The position numbers and the translations under genes were made by a program. DNA of 64,000 bases from assembly GCA_031002005.1 (NCBI GenBank), contig JARYHS010008074.1, forward strand, positions 344,868,932-344,932,931, given 5' to 3'. This document shows, piece after piece, positions 19,169 to 31,030 of this stretch. The DNA is from Vandiemenella viatica. Its lineage: Eukaryota; Arthropoda; Insecta; Orthoptera; Morabidae. The number at the start of each line of letters is the position of its first letter. The stretch's first letter is position 1. Below the pieces are notes generated by a model that was not told the DNA's origin, did no database searches, and saw only the letters and a list, made by a program, of their open reading frames with translations.

Positions 19169-20880
19169 TAATTTAACTTAATTTAATTGCAATGCTCCGC
19201 TTGCAATTTTCCTACACACCCAACTTCCCCAACTCACCTACATTTGCCCTCTACAAATTTTAACTTTAAATTCTTTTAACGCTTTCGGTAAGTTATTCAT
19301 TAATTCCCTAGGTAACTCATTCCAATCCCTGACGCCCTTACTTAAAAAAAGAAAATCTTCCCACACCCCTGTTCCTGAAATCGAGTGCCAGCTTGTGGTC
19401 ATGGTCTTCTTTTTTCTTCCATGCACTACTTTTCATACATGCTCCAATATCTTTCCATGCCTCATCGCCAGTATACGCTCTGTACACTCCCATGACCCTC
19501 CTCCTGTCTTGCAATGATTCACATATAGCATTATGTCATCTGCAAACAATATAATTTCATATTAGTAAACAATCAACACAATTATTCATTAGAATAATGA
19601 ATAACAATGGTCCCAATACGCTGCTACCCTGCGGCACTCCCATTTTTACTTCCTTTATCATATCTGTTACTGATTGCATTCTGCGATAATTTCCAGGAAC
19701 AAATCTAGCTGCCCTTTTTTGCAACCTCTCTAATTCCTGTATTTGATACGCAAAATGTGAGTCCCATACTGCACTACCATATTCGAGCAATGGCCTGACC
19801 CAAGTTTTGTAACCCAATTCCTTTACTTCTCTCGTGCATCCCCTCATCACTCTCTCCAATAGGTGCAGAATTTTGAAACCTTTTCCTACCACCTATCCAA
19901 TGTGTCCACCCCAGTTAAGCTTGTTATCAAATGCAATGCCAAGATATTTACATTTCAAGTCTTCAGTAAGCAATTCTTTCCCTACCTTATATTCATAAAT
20001 AACCTTTTGTTTTTTATTTGTGTATCTTCTTTGCATTTATCTTCATCCCATGTTTACCAACCCAACTAGATATCCTGTCCAGATCACGCTGCAACTGTTT
20101 ACAGTCCTCAATCGTTTTGATCCTTTCATATAGCATTATGTCATCTGCAAACAACCTAATTTCAGATAGTAAAAAATTAACACAATTATTAATTAGAATA
20201 ATGAATAGCAATGGTACCAATACACAACCTTGCGGCACTCCCATTTTTACTTCCACTTCTTTCGATACTGCATTTCCTACCCTAACTTTCTGTTTTCTAC
20301 CTTTTAAAAATTCTGCTACCCAACAAATTACTTTCTCATCCACTCCAATAGTTTTTACTTTATTTACTACCATTTTATGGCTCACTCTGTCAAACGCCTT
20401 TGAAAGATGTGGTGCTACACTATCAATTTGGCTTACCCTGTCCATTTCATCTGAAATATCTTGCATATATCTCACCAACTGATATTCGCATGAATAACCT
20501 TGCCTAAACCCATGTTGCCTACTTGAAAACCACTTACGTTCCTCACATACATTTCTGATGTGTTTGCATATCCATTAATTTACCTACCACTGAAGTCAAA
20601 CTGATTGGCCTGTAATTTTCGACTCTATTTCTCACCCCTCCTTTATGTACCAGTACTACTATTACACTTTTCCAGTCCTGTGGTAAGCAGCAAGTATCCA
20701 GACTCAATTTAAATTATATTTCAAGATAAGGTATAATGTCACATCCATCTATCTTTAAGATATCTGTAGTAATTGGAAGTTGTAACCAATTTCCTTCATC
20801 TCTCATAATTATCTCCAAAAAGAATTTTGAAACCTTTTACTACTAACTTTCCAATGAAGGGGTTACCGCAAGGTGCCGAT
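19169..20880 (-). pseudogene. CR1-like LINE, RT to 3' end, internally rearranged
   Basis: Read leftward from 20700, the reverse transcriptase shows VENYRPISLTSVVGKLMD, LSKAFDRVSHKMVVNKV, a motif-B box VPQG, and the catalytic FADDIMLYERI box near 20130-20150. After the RT comes the region with YKTWVRPLLEYGSAVWD and RLQKRAARFVPGNYRR (19680-19810), then the 3' end with GVRDWNELPRELMNNLP (19240-19300). Between these, 19520-19655 is a second copy of the RT stretch from 20125-20265. The 5' limit near 20880 is approximate, and no endonuclease was found here. Frame breaks and the rearrangement make it inactive. Confidence 0.88.
19520..19655 (-). repeat. Duplicated RT-core segment inside the LINE
   Basis: About 135 bp carrying the VPQG...FADDIMLY-encoding region, repeated from 20125-20265. 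Both duplication joints fall at short matching words: GGAAGTAAAAATGGGAGTG on the 5' side and a few bases next to GAATCATTGC on the 3' side. Confidence 0.8.
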
Positions 20881-21539
20881 AAGAGTTCTCCAGGGGCCGA
20901 TTAATACACGTGCCGAAAGAGGGTCGATTAATACGAAAGCATCTGGCAACTGTACTAATGTTGCAAACATGTTATGAACGCTATTAGTTTATTATACACA
21001 GACATTTGGTTCACTGTTACACTCCAGTAGTGTTGCCGCTCTAAGTATTTTATGTCTAAATGTGGATATTTTGTCCTTTACAGAGAAAATATTGTAGCAT
21101 ATCGAAAATCGTTAAATTTAGATGCTTTTTTGAAATTATCTTTCATCTACCTAATAGCACTGAATTTTAGGTATAATTATTTGTCCTTTCCATTCTAAAT
21201 ATTTATTGTTAGGAAAAGGTGGCTACACTGCACCCTGAGAAAGAACAGACAGTTCTTTATAGCTCATAGTGGAATAAGTTGCGTCTCTTACTGCTGCTGT
21301 GCTGCAAACGTATTGTGTTTTTTTTTTCGTATTAAAAATCTGATTTTAATACCCACAATGTCGGTTCCAATGCTAACAAGAAATGCGGATAATATCCACA
21401 CGAGTATCTGATATATGGTTTTATGCCTTCGTTTGATAATGAAACTATTCCTATGTGTTTGTACGTGAAAAAACACTTTCAGCAATGTTGCTATGAAACC
21501 GGTGAAAATGAAAGACTACTAGGAAAGGACTCATTCTGG
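20881..21539. other. Unassigned AT-rich sequence
   Basis: No ORF or repeat end supported. Confidence 0.4.
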
Positions 21540-22011
21540 TAAGATAAACAAAGATTTCGAGTATTTCAAAATGCTTAAAAAGAAATTGAGAGTCCCGCCA
21601 AATTTTAGAACATATTTGAAGTCGTCTGCTAGTGCTGATAGTGATGGAAGACTCAATATAGCAAGAAAGACAAACTGTACACTATTGGTGAACTTAAGAA
21701 TCAACTTTCGGAAATTCAGATATTCTCATGGCTTATGTTAGGTTTCACATCCCATCCATGAATGACACTGTTAATGAATTTCTACTTGCTAAATATTTTT
21801 AAACTGATTCAAAATTTTTTTATGTTTGCAAGATATATGAACAAGCACAACGTTCCTTTCGGGAATGTTACTGCAGTAGTTACTGATGGTAGGCTGTTTC
21901 ACAAAATTTTTCGTCTTTCTGAAGAATAAGGTTTCTATAGTACGTATTGTTCACTGTCTCCTACACAAGGTGCATCTTGTAACCAAAAAACTGAGTGGCG
22001 AACTTCGTGAT

Positions 22012-23467
22012 TAGTGATGATTCGGTACAAGTAAATGCGAGTAAGTACTCGATACTTTGTTTCGATACCGAGTACTTTTCGTATTCGAATTACTTCATTC
22101 AATACTTACTCGGTATCGGAAGAAAAGTAGTTGTATCGAATCGGAAGTATCGAAACGCACCCGATGTTAAATTCTAAACGCATCAACCCTTGTACGTCAC
22201 TCAGCCACACCTACCAAATTAATTTCTCTTTGATGTCAAGTTGATAGCATTGAAAATCAAACAAAATCAGTCTTACAATAGGCAACTGCCACAGACAATC
22301 TAATCTCAAATAGTTTGTTTTAGGTCCCTATTTCATTGTAATAAAGTCGTACTTCACTATGCCTGGCCTATGGTCGCTCCCGCGCAGCTCCACACAAAAA
22401 CTAAAAGATATAGTTCAGAGCAACTAAGTAGGCCATGTGAATCGGAAGAAGAAGCTGCTTCAGCTATCTTTTTACAGGAATATGACTTCTGGAAACATTA
22501 CAAAAAGAGCTAGCTCACGACCACAAAAAGAAAACGCACCGTATTGACAAAGCCTCTATCTACTTGGGGAGCGTTCATAAACCACGTAGCTCCATTTGGC
22601 CTCTTTGAACCCCCTTTCCTCCCCACGTAGCCCGACGTGGCTTTTGTCTCTACCCTCCCCTTCCCCATATAGCACGCAGCTTTTTTCCCTATTGATTTAA
22701 GACATTTTGTTCTGTTTTCTTTTGTCAGACAATAGTAAATTACATATGGAGGTAATAAAATGACGGAAATAAATATTTACATGCTGTTGAGTGTTATGTA
22801 CCTCATTATAACTGTGACCACCAATAATATGAATGAAAAGCTACGTGGCCTGGCTCGGAACTCCCCCCCCCCCCCTTTTCCCACGTAGGTCTCCAGCAAA
22901 CCTCTCTCCCTTTTCCCTAGACAAAGCTACGTAGATTATGGACGTTCCCTTGTCAAACACTGTAACGTATCTAAAAAACAATTCGTTTACAGAATGGGAA
23001 GAAATGAAACTTATATTTCTTTGTCTGTATAAATACGCACAACTGTATCTTAATGTTGAAGCAACGTCAGTGCCGAGTGAATGTTTGTTTTAAGGCATTT
23101 GAAACAATGACAAACACAAGAAACAAGCTGTCCCCAATATATTTGGAACAACTGCTTTTTAACAAAACAAAAAGTGTTAAAATTATAATAAATAAATATT
23201 TAAAGATCAGACAAAACCTTCAAAGTTTACTTACTATGTGGGCTTTATTAAAATTTATTTGCTTTTACTACACTAGGCAAATAAAATAAATAATTAAGCA
23301 AAATGTCACGTATATTCTTACATTTCGACATTAGTTTTTTTTTAAAGTATCGATATGAGTAAGTATCGATACTTTTGCAGTAATCACATGAGTAAGTATC
23401 GTAAGACAATTCGAGTACTACTCATTTGCGTAGGTATCGATACTTTGATGGTATCGGAACATCACTA
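22012..23467. mobile_element. Deleted hAT element (1456 bp) inside the transposase pseudogene
   Basis: The ends are TAGTGATGATTCGG and, from the right, TAGTGATGTTCCGA. The exact 8-bp duplication TTCGTGAT lies at 22004-22011 and 23468-23475. Removing the element and one duplication restores the interrupted codons of the surrounding pseudogene. Both subterminal regions hold many copies of GTAAGTATCGATAC-like palindromes, plausible transposase-binding repeats. A short ORF near 23053-23289 has NKLSPIYLEQLLF, resembling a hAT transposase C-terminal tail. A GC-rich MITE sits inside at 22567-22949. Confidence 0.9.
22567..22949. mobile_element. GC-rich MITE, copy B (383 bp)
   Basis: Begins GGGAGCGTTCATAAACCACG and, from the right, GGGAACGTCCATAATCTACG. 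TTG flanks both sides (22564-22566 and 22950-22952), a 3-bp target duplication. It is nested in the deleted hAT element. Confidence 0.88.
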
Positions 23468-24489
23468 TTCGTGATACTCTAAAAGTGTGCACGAGGTTAA
23501 TAAATAAAATTAAAGCTCATCCTCTCAATTACCGACTGTTTGCGAAGTTATATGAAAAAGTGTTGAAACTTTCAAACAATTAATTTTTCATACTGAGGTA
23601 AGGTGGTTGTCAAGAGGAGATAGTTCCCAGAGGCTTGTTGACTCATTTGAAGAGTTTCCATCATTATGTGACGAGTTAAGATAGTGCACGAACCATATTT
23701 TCTCTCTGCCAGACCTTTATTCGAAATTTAATTAAGTACGGAAGCGTTTGCAAAGAAAAGCATTACAACTGTTCAAGCTCGAACAATAATAATGGCCTTT
23801 CAAGTAAAAACGAAGCTGTTTAAGTCTTCACTGGCACGAAACGATTTGAATATTTTTCAAACTTGCGAGTTCTAAACCAAAATGGAAATGATTTCCGACC
23901 TTGATTTGGAGATTATAATAAACATCATGACAAATTAAGAGAAGACTTTAAAGCACGTGTCGAAGACTTGGAGAATATGCATGTTCCCCGAATGGTCTGC
24001 TATTCCATTTGATGTAAAAATAGAAAATGAATGTAGTGAACCTAGCTTGGAAGATGAACTGATTGAAATATGTGTGGATCTCGAAACTAAAGCGTTGTTA
24101 AAAAATAAAAACCTCAGTGGATTTTGGAGCAATAACAATTTTGCTACTAAACATCTGTGTGAATTTAGCTTCACATCTCTTGAATTTATTTTTTATTCCG
24201 TGTCAAAAGCTTTACAATTACAATTGTTGGAAACACAGTATTAACAATAACAGAATAAAACAGAAAGATAGAAAAAAGGATAGCAACTCAAATCATATTA
24301 CAGATGACCAAAAATATGCTACTCTTACAGCGTTGTCACTGGTGTTAAGGTCTTGCGAGGTGCAGGGTGACGGGCACTGCGGCCATTTGTATACTTTAAA
24401 TGCAATCACTGTCTGTTTCTGCGATATTTTACTTCATTCCTTGACTTCTTTACGTTTAAATGGCGACTTAAGCAAAATTTATATTCATC

Positions 24490-24820
24490 TTGCTTCATTA
24501 CCATATTAGTTACTGAGTGTGTTGTACTATAATTCCTAATAACATATCCAATTGACCTCCTTTGCATTCCCTACAATTTCAGTATTTAATACCGATAATG
24601 TGGATCTAACACCATTCCTCCACAGTCAAGGTAGGAACTCACCAAAGTTTCATAGCCCTGTTCCCTGGTTCAAGTCCCCTTTACTTTCTCTGTAGGTGCA
24701 AGGATTGAAACCTATGTCTGGCCAAATGAGGTTATTGTAAAATGACATATCAAGATATTTAAATTCTTTTTTTTCTCATCCAGAAATTCCCTTTAAAATA
24801 TACTCACTCAAAAACTTTTG
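24490..24820 (-). mobile_element. CR1-like LINE fragment, decayed
   Basis: Matches 19660-20000 in order: the YRR-type post-RT block near 24500-24600, the putative ACC...AAAGTTT block near 24640, and the CAAGATATTTAAAT block near 24750. No open frame remains. Confidence 0.65.
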
Positions 24821-25334
24821 TTTTGTTTTTTCCATGTAAGAGGTTTAGTCACTGAATGCAAAGCAGTAAGTTGTAAAATTATTTTCCGTTCTTGGCTTGT
24901 TCAACGATTATTGATCAGCCACCCTTGAGTGAAATATCCACTGCTTTAACCCGTGATAAAACACATACGAACTGGTTGTGTTTACTTACTTTGAGAATGT
25001 CCGACTGGCTGTTGAGGTCGATGGGTATCACCATGGGCTCCTTCGAAGGAGCAGCAGTAGCCACCGGGTGCCATGCCTCCTAAAAAAGGGTCGCACCGGG
25101 TCACAAACAAACATACACCTACCCACCTCCAGTATCACCGTGCCACGATGTCCTCATCGTAAGACCGGAAACCATTCCTTAAGCAAGTTGCCTCGAGTAA
25201 ATTCAGCGAAACGAAGCATGTGGGGCAGGCTTAGTTTTACAAAAGGTTGACACTTCGTAAAGTCCGGCAAGTTATGCTTCCACGCTTCTTGATTTCTTCC
25301 AACAGAGCTGTTGGATGTTAGTGTGAGAGAAGGA
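24821..25334. other. Unassigned sequence
   Basis: Two overlapping short ORFs (24892-25083 and 24978-25250) have no recognisable motif. Confidence 0.4.
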
Positions 25335-25545
25335 GTTGATTCGAGACGAGTGCGCTGTAGTACCCTTTAAAGAAACCATTACTACAATTTGGCCTGGATA
25401 GTGATTTGTGGGAAATGATGGAAAGCAAAATCTGAAATGATCGGTGTGGTTATCGAATCCACGCCCTTTCGAATGCCAGTTCCTAACATTAAACACTGTC
25501 GCGCATGGATGGCTATGCTCTAGCTCACACAACGAAACATTTCGT
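25335..25545 (-). repeat. tRNA-derived SINE, copy 2
   Basis: The reverse strand shows GGCATTCGAAAGGGCGTGGA followed by TTCGATAACC (degenerate B box), then the ATTTCCCACAAATCACTATC block and a GGTTTCTTTAAAGGG block, in the same order as the copy at 48766-49012. Confidence 0.7.
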
Positions 25546-26334
25546 GGAACGAATTCCTGAAAACTCTATTTTATATGGATGTAATACGTTAAATATTTTC
25601 TGTGGTCTGCTAGTGTTTCAAATATGCTGAAGTAATCCTTTTTATCTATCACCAAACCATGCATTCCTCCGGCGTCACCAAAAATGCGAAGTGTGTTGTT
25701 TAATACTACCACCTGCCAGGAACTCATGTGGTTTTTAACACAGCGACACGTGATCGCCGCGTATCGACGTTTCAGTGTGACTTGTCTTTATGTTCGTTTC
25801 GAAAGAATGCTGATCTAAACTGAATCATTCCTTTTCCTGATCTTTAACATGATATCCTGAAATTTCTAGAATGAGCTGTTTTATTTCTCAGAAGATTTGC
25901 GGTAAAAGTCTAAATTTGTAAGTGCTGTGAGTAAAATGAGTGAGAATTATCGATATTTTATTTCAGAGGACTGGACTGTCGCATTGTTCAAGGGTTAGGT
26001 AAAGTAACACAGTAACAAGTCACAGCCTAATTGAAACTGGAATGAAGAGATTAATGTTAATGTGTCAATAGCATAATGTTATTACATTTCTTTCAAAATC
26101 AATGATAGTAACAATATTAGGGAGGGATTCCAAAGAATTTGTGAAACATGGAAATCAGTGATCAATCTTTACCTCCTGAGCCTCACCTGTTAGATAGCGA
26201 GCTACCCTGCTCGATATTACTCGGTAGAATGACCGGCAGTCACAAGGAGAATACTTTGTAGGAGGCTGACCTTTAAGAGTAGGTGAATTTTTCAAATTTG
26301 AATTTAGCATTAGCTTACAAGGATAAAAAAATCA
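25546..26334. other. Unassigned AT-rich sequence
   Basis: No gene or element end supported. Confidence 0.4.
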
Positions 26335-27062
26335 GTTATTTTACGATTTGCTGTTATCAGAACATACTGAGAATTTTAGAAAGTTCCTGAATCGCATAAG
26401 CAAAATACCGAAGGAACATTTTGAACTAAATATAAACCAAAACAAGACATAAGTGACGAAATGTGTCAGAAATGTTAGCAATGATAGAAGATTAAATATA
26501 AAATCAGGATTTGATGCAATAGGAGAAGTAAGTGGAATTCTGTTACTTGAGAAATAAAATTACAACTGATGTCCGAAGCAAGACTGACGTCAAAAGCAGA
26601 ATAGCACTAGTTAAAAGAGCCTTCTTGTAACAGAGAAATCTATTAATTTCAAATATGATCTTGGACTAAGAAAAGTACTTTTTCAAACAATATGTGCGTA
26701 GCACAGCAGTTTATCGGTAGCGGAGCATGGATTTTGGTAATTCCAGACGGGAAGGAACAATAGAAAGCATTTGAAATGTGGTAAAATGCAGAAAATTAAG
26801 GTGGCCAGATTAAGTGTGAAATGGATTTATTTTTGAAATGATGAGTGATGAAATAAATTTGCGGAAGAGTCCTTACAGAAAGAAGGGACAGGATGATGGG
26901 CCACATTTTAAGACATGGGGAGATTGGTTTTAATTTATTAGCGGAGGGAACAGTGGAAGGAAAGAATTGGTAGAGGAAGACAAGAGATTAGAATGAAGCA
27001 GATAACTGATTGACTTAGGTTGTCATCAAACCATTCAAGAGGCTAATGACATCAAAAAAAGG
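26335..27062 (+). mobile_element. RTE-type LINE, 5'-truncated 3' end
   Basis: Corresponds to 55990-56790 of the nearly intact copy. It starts at the catalytic-box codons (TTTACGATTTGCTG), runs through the post-RT region and the short 3' UTR, and ends in an A-rich stretch near 27055. The reading frame is broken in many places. Unlike the 5.65-6.99 kb copy it has the usual LINE form, truncated at the 5' side. Confidence 0.88.
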
Positions 27063-29349
27063 AAGATTTATGTTATAGTGTTAAGTTCAGCGGCTTTAGT
27101 AGTAATTCCAATTCCCTTTTGTAATGTATAAACGTTATTAGGAGTCTCGTCCTCCCAGCAGCTCGCCAGGTGCGCGCGTGTCACTCAGCAAACAACTCGC
27201 CGCGTGCCAGAGCCGCAAATAAAGACAGCCTGGCACGGTCGTCAGAGTCACGGCACTACGGCTCATCATCACTGCGCTGGAATGGGGGGTTTCTAGGGAG
27301 TAAAATCACCACCAGTGGAAGAGTAGAGAATAACAATTTTATAACCTGATGATTAAGTACTTATATAATGTTGGAAAGTGGAACATACAGAAGGAAACCA
27401 AAATCTTGATTTATCCAACAAATACTGACATATGGTTGCGAAGCAGAGGACATAGATGAAAAGAAAATTATGGCAGACTGCCGGCGGCGGAGATGGGGAA
27501 ACACCAAGTATGAGAAAACGACAAAAGCCATAATCAGGTCAGCAGGGCCTCTGATTTGAGGACGAGTCCATTATAACTTCCCTGTTTAAGGAAGTTGGCC
27601 CACATTGGTGGATATCAACGAAGTTACCGCAGCGATTGAATACCCCTGATGCAATACGACAGTATATATCATGAAAAAGGAAATAAAAGAGAATGCTGGT
27701 AGTAAAGGAAGACAATGTTTGCAGCAGGCATCTCTATCTGCGTTTAAAGACACCTATACATCATCTGAAGAAGAGATTTCCAAAGTTGACAGAACAAAAC
27801 ACTGTTGCGACCAAGAATGTCGTCTGCGGAGCGACAGGAAAGTTATCGTGAAAAATAGACTTGGAATATACTGTGTCGTCATCTTCAACAGAACGTCAAT
27901 ATTGGGAGAGCAGGGGACCCGTTCGACCGCGTTATTCAATTACGAAATAAGTTGCAATGTTCAGAACAGAACATGTCTGGATCCCACATAACCGTAAAAA
28001 TGCTTTCCTTCATATCTCATTTCATCGTCCTATATTCAATGGTGTGCTTCGATAACACAGCCAAAATTAAGCACTGCTCGTATTGATGGATTAATGTCGC
28101 TGTGAGTAACAAATAAAACACAATGAATTATAAACCTAATTCCATATTTTTTTCACTGTGGGAAGAAGTTGTTACAACCAAAAACTGGTTCGGCTGTACA
28201 AATAACACAGGTTTTTCCTACATTGCGCAAATCATACGGGATTACCTCCCGTATTCCTAAGGAAGAGTAGGATAAAAATTGTGACGTTGCTAAGGACTGC
28301 GGTGTGACAGCGGTGAAACATTTTTAACCACATTTGTCGTATTATATACTGTTTAGAAACCTCTTAAGCCACATAGCCATAGGAAAATCGTTCATCTAGG
28401 TGTCGTGGGCTGTGGGTGGAGTAATTGTGAAGCACCTTCTTTAACGAAAAAAAAATGAGTTATTGTACCGACTAAATATTGTATCTCTAAAATTACTTTA
28501 GGCGTCACGAAGGGTGGAAATATCACATAAGATTCACACGAGGGACATTGATGGCGTAATGACAAGTCGCAAATCTCCTCAGGCAGAAGGTTAGAGTTGG
28601 TCTTTTTACAAGAAGAAAACCGCAAAACATAATGGAAGAACGGTAAAGCTCGGGCTTAGCATTTGGGAAAAGAGCAGAGGTTGTTCCAGATTTCGGTTTC
28701 CATGTTTCCGCTGCAGGATAAGGATGCCAGTTCACTTTGACTGCTCAGGTGTCCAACTCGTCGTTCATACAGCATTTTAATGATAAAAAAGTATGACAGC
28801 TTCGGCTTCAACCAAAGCAAAAGAGAGGATGATAAAAAGAATGCACTGAAGAGATACTAAATTCCTTTTATAACCAAAAAATTAAAGAATGTGCCATTTT
28901 TAAAATGTGAGTTTGTAACCAAAGATTACATATTTGATAGAAATTATTAAATCTGATTCTCTCTAAGTATTTATCTATGCGCTTGGCCGAAACAAAAATC
29001 TTAAAATTAAAATTTCTTCTAAAAATTATTTTTCATGAAACACTGTTATGTGAGTTGTACGACGTTTGGAAAGATTGCAACAACGCCTGCCCTCAGGTTT
29101 TATTCAGTGACCAGACACTTGCACGTGCCACCCGCCAGTGTGGTCCAGTGCGCTGAGGCGCTCGACCAGGCCTCCCGCGTACCCGCCGCGCCGTCTTCAC
29201 TGCTGCCTCATTAACTATATACGTATTTTCCCTAACGAATTACGCTTATCACATACAGAACATAGTTACACATTTCGCAAACAGATGGCAACTCACCTCT
29301 TCGTCTATTTTTAACTGGCAGTAGGTACATAATGCTTGTGGTCAGCTAG
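27063..29349. other. Unassigned; CpG-rich patches and a possible LINE scrap
   Basis: CpG-rich patches lie at about 27140-27300 and 29100-29210. At 27400-27500 a frame reads ILTYGCEAEDIDEKKI, which weakly resembles the post-RT block of LINEs. The 106-codon ORF at 27671-27991 and the minus ORFs near 28400-28735 have no recognisable motif. Confidence 0.4.
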
Positions 29350-30477
29350 GGTATGCGGCTTTTAAAACAAAGCTCTAAATTTTACCGGGGCAATGTTGAG
29401 TAATAAAACTCATTATAGACAACCGACACCTAATTTTGGGTAAAGAGGGCGAAGAAGCATATACTTGCACATGCACGTCTTGAAGTTGGTGCTTGCTAAG
29501 CAAACTTTTCAAGGAGAAACGAACATTTCTAAACGCCAGCAATTTTAAAAGACCACTATACTGGAAACGGACTTGTTGAAATGAGTAGGAACTATTTCCA
29601 CGGAATTTGCGTGCAGGTTTGGAAACAGAAGGTGGGGCAGGGTACTGAGTCGTCATCCATTCATGAAGTAGGTCGTGCACAGTTGAAAATCGTGCTTTAC
29701 GCCCAGATTGCTTACGCGTCACAGCCCATCAGCGTGTTGGCTACACGGAACTAATAGTCTCTCTGTTCTCTCGGAGAGCGGATAAGACACTGCATCCAGA
29801 AGGAGCCAGTGGGTGGATGCAAACGCAGATGGTTGATTCATCCATCAGACGTTCTGTAAACACCTCAATCAAAGTAGTAGCTACAAGCATCTCAGCGATG
29901 CAAAATTGGAGCAGTTTCCAAAAAAATGACATTTTTGTATCTACTTGTTAAACAAACTGTCGGTGTGAAAAAACCAATTTCGTTTGGGCGTTCTTCTAAC
30001 TGCATTACAAATTTGCAAAGGTGTAAGATGTTCGGGTGGCCAACTTATCCGCCGCATTCCTGGTGATTGAAAGTGCCTGGTGTGTTTGGTAACCTTCATT
30101 TCTCGCAAAGCTTTTTTTATTATTATTATTAACTTTGAAGCACGTTCATGTAAAACTGGACATGCGTGGTATGGCGGACGCGAATTACGTAATGCGGGTA
30201 GCCTGTCAGTGGCTGATGTTATTAGGAATCGTGGTTGTCTTGTGCTATCCACAATAGATTGCACATCGTCGGAAAATACTTTTGTGGATGCAGTGGAAAC
30301 TGTCTTACAGATAATATAGAATTCAATTTACCTCCTTTCTTTTTTAAAAAAATACTTGTAAGCATCAGCCAGCCTCGTATTTACTTTTTTAAAAGCATTA
30401 AAAATCGATAGTTATGCTGAATGAATTAAAGCGTTGCTTATTGGTAACGTAGAGGAACGGCCGGTACACGTAATTAC
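29350..30477. other. Unassigned region with clustered short ORFs
   Basis: Short ORFs of 60-115 codons occur on both strands (minus 29375-29722, 29741-29932 and 29941-30264; plus 30080-30319). None has a motif I recognise, and no start or splice pattern ties them together. Base composition is less AT-biased than the flanks, so an old coding element is possible. Confidence 0.35.
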
Positions 30478-31030
30478 CGTCCTGATTTACTCCGGTCTGT
30501 CATCCGGGAAAACGCGGGATCAAAAAACTGTCCGGCCATCCATGATTTCCCTAAATCACTCCAGGCGAAAGCCGAAATGGTTCCTTGAAAAGACGATGGA
30601 CGAATTCCTTCCCGTTCCTTGCCCCCAATCCAATATCGTTTCTGATGACATTGACGTGGACGAGGCGTTTAACCCGAATCAAATAAAAGTCCTGACTTCT
30701 GTTTTAGGTGGTAATATAAACTATGATCAGTGGGTCATCGATTTCTGCTCTAGTAAGAAATCATCTCACAGAGTAACACGAAACATAGAGCAAAGTTTAA
30801 ATGGCTCACAGGCAGATGGCGAATCATGGGATTTGGTGTGGAAAACAAAAATATATTTTGCGACAAGCCGCTATGAAAAGAACAATCACATTAAAAATAA
30901 AAGCGCATTCTGCGAAAAATGGGGATACTTAAATGGAAATGATGTATTACAAAGAGAAACAAAACTTCGTATGCAGTTAGGAACTAATAAATTCCTGGAA
31001 AATGTTATCTCTCAAGCGAAAATCAGATAG
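30434..31030 (+). other. 198-codon ORF starting in a SINE, function unknown
   Basis: Open from ATG 30434 to TAG 31028-31030. The first ~80 codons are translated SINE (copy 3). The remaining ~115 codons (LTSVLGGNINYDQWVIDF and on) are polar and resemble nothing I recognise. Length alone in AT-rich DNA is modest support. It may be chance. Confidence 0.3.
30478..30690 (+). repeat. tRNA-derived SINE, copy 3
   Basis: CTAAATCACTCCAGGCGAAA, then GGTTCCTTGAAAAG, GAATTCCTTCCCGTTCC and a GACGAGGCGTTTAACCC end, in the family order. Confidence 0.8.

Larger units (their letters stand above)
21540..24245 (+). pseudogene. hAT transposase pseudogene, ZBED5/SCAND3-like
   Basis: Segments in order: FRTYLKSSASAD near 21600, VRFHIPSMNDTVNEFLLAKYF near 21740-21800, NVPFGNVTAVVTDG near 21850-21890, and IVHCLLHKVHLVTKKLSGEL near 21945-22003. 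After a hAT insertion come LINKIKAHPLNYRLFAKLYEKV near 23490-23560, WLSRGDSSQRLVDSFEEFPS near 23605-23660, and a C-terminal block EDLENMHVP...EWSAIPFDV...DLETKALL...GFWSNN near 23960-24135. This order and spacing fit ZBED5/SCAND3/FAM200-like hAT transposases, which are often host-captured. Stops and frameshifts occur throughout (for example at 21798 and about 21925), so this copy is dead. It is interrupted at 22012-23467. Confidence 0.85.

Noticed and set aside
20018..20482. Plus-strand 154-codon ORF
   Set aside because: Antisense of the reverse transcriptase frame of the minus-strand LINE.
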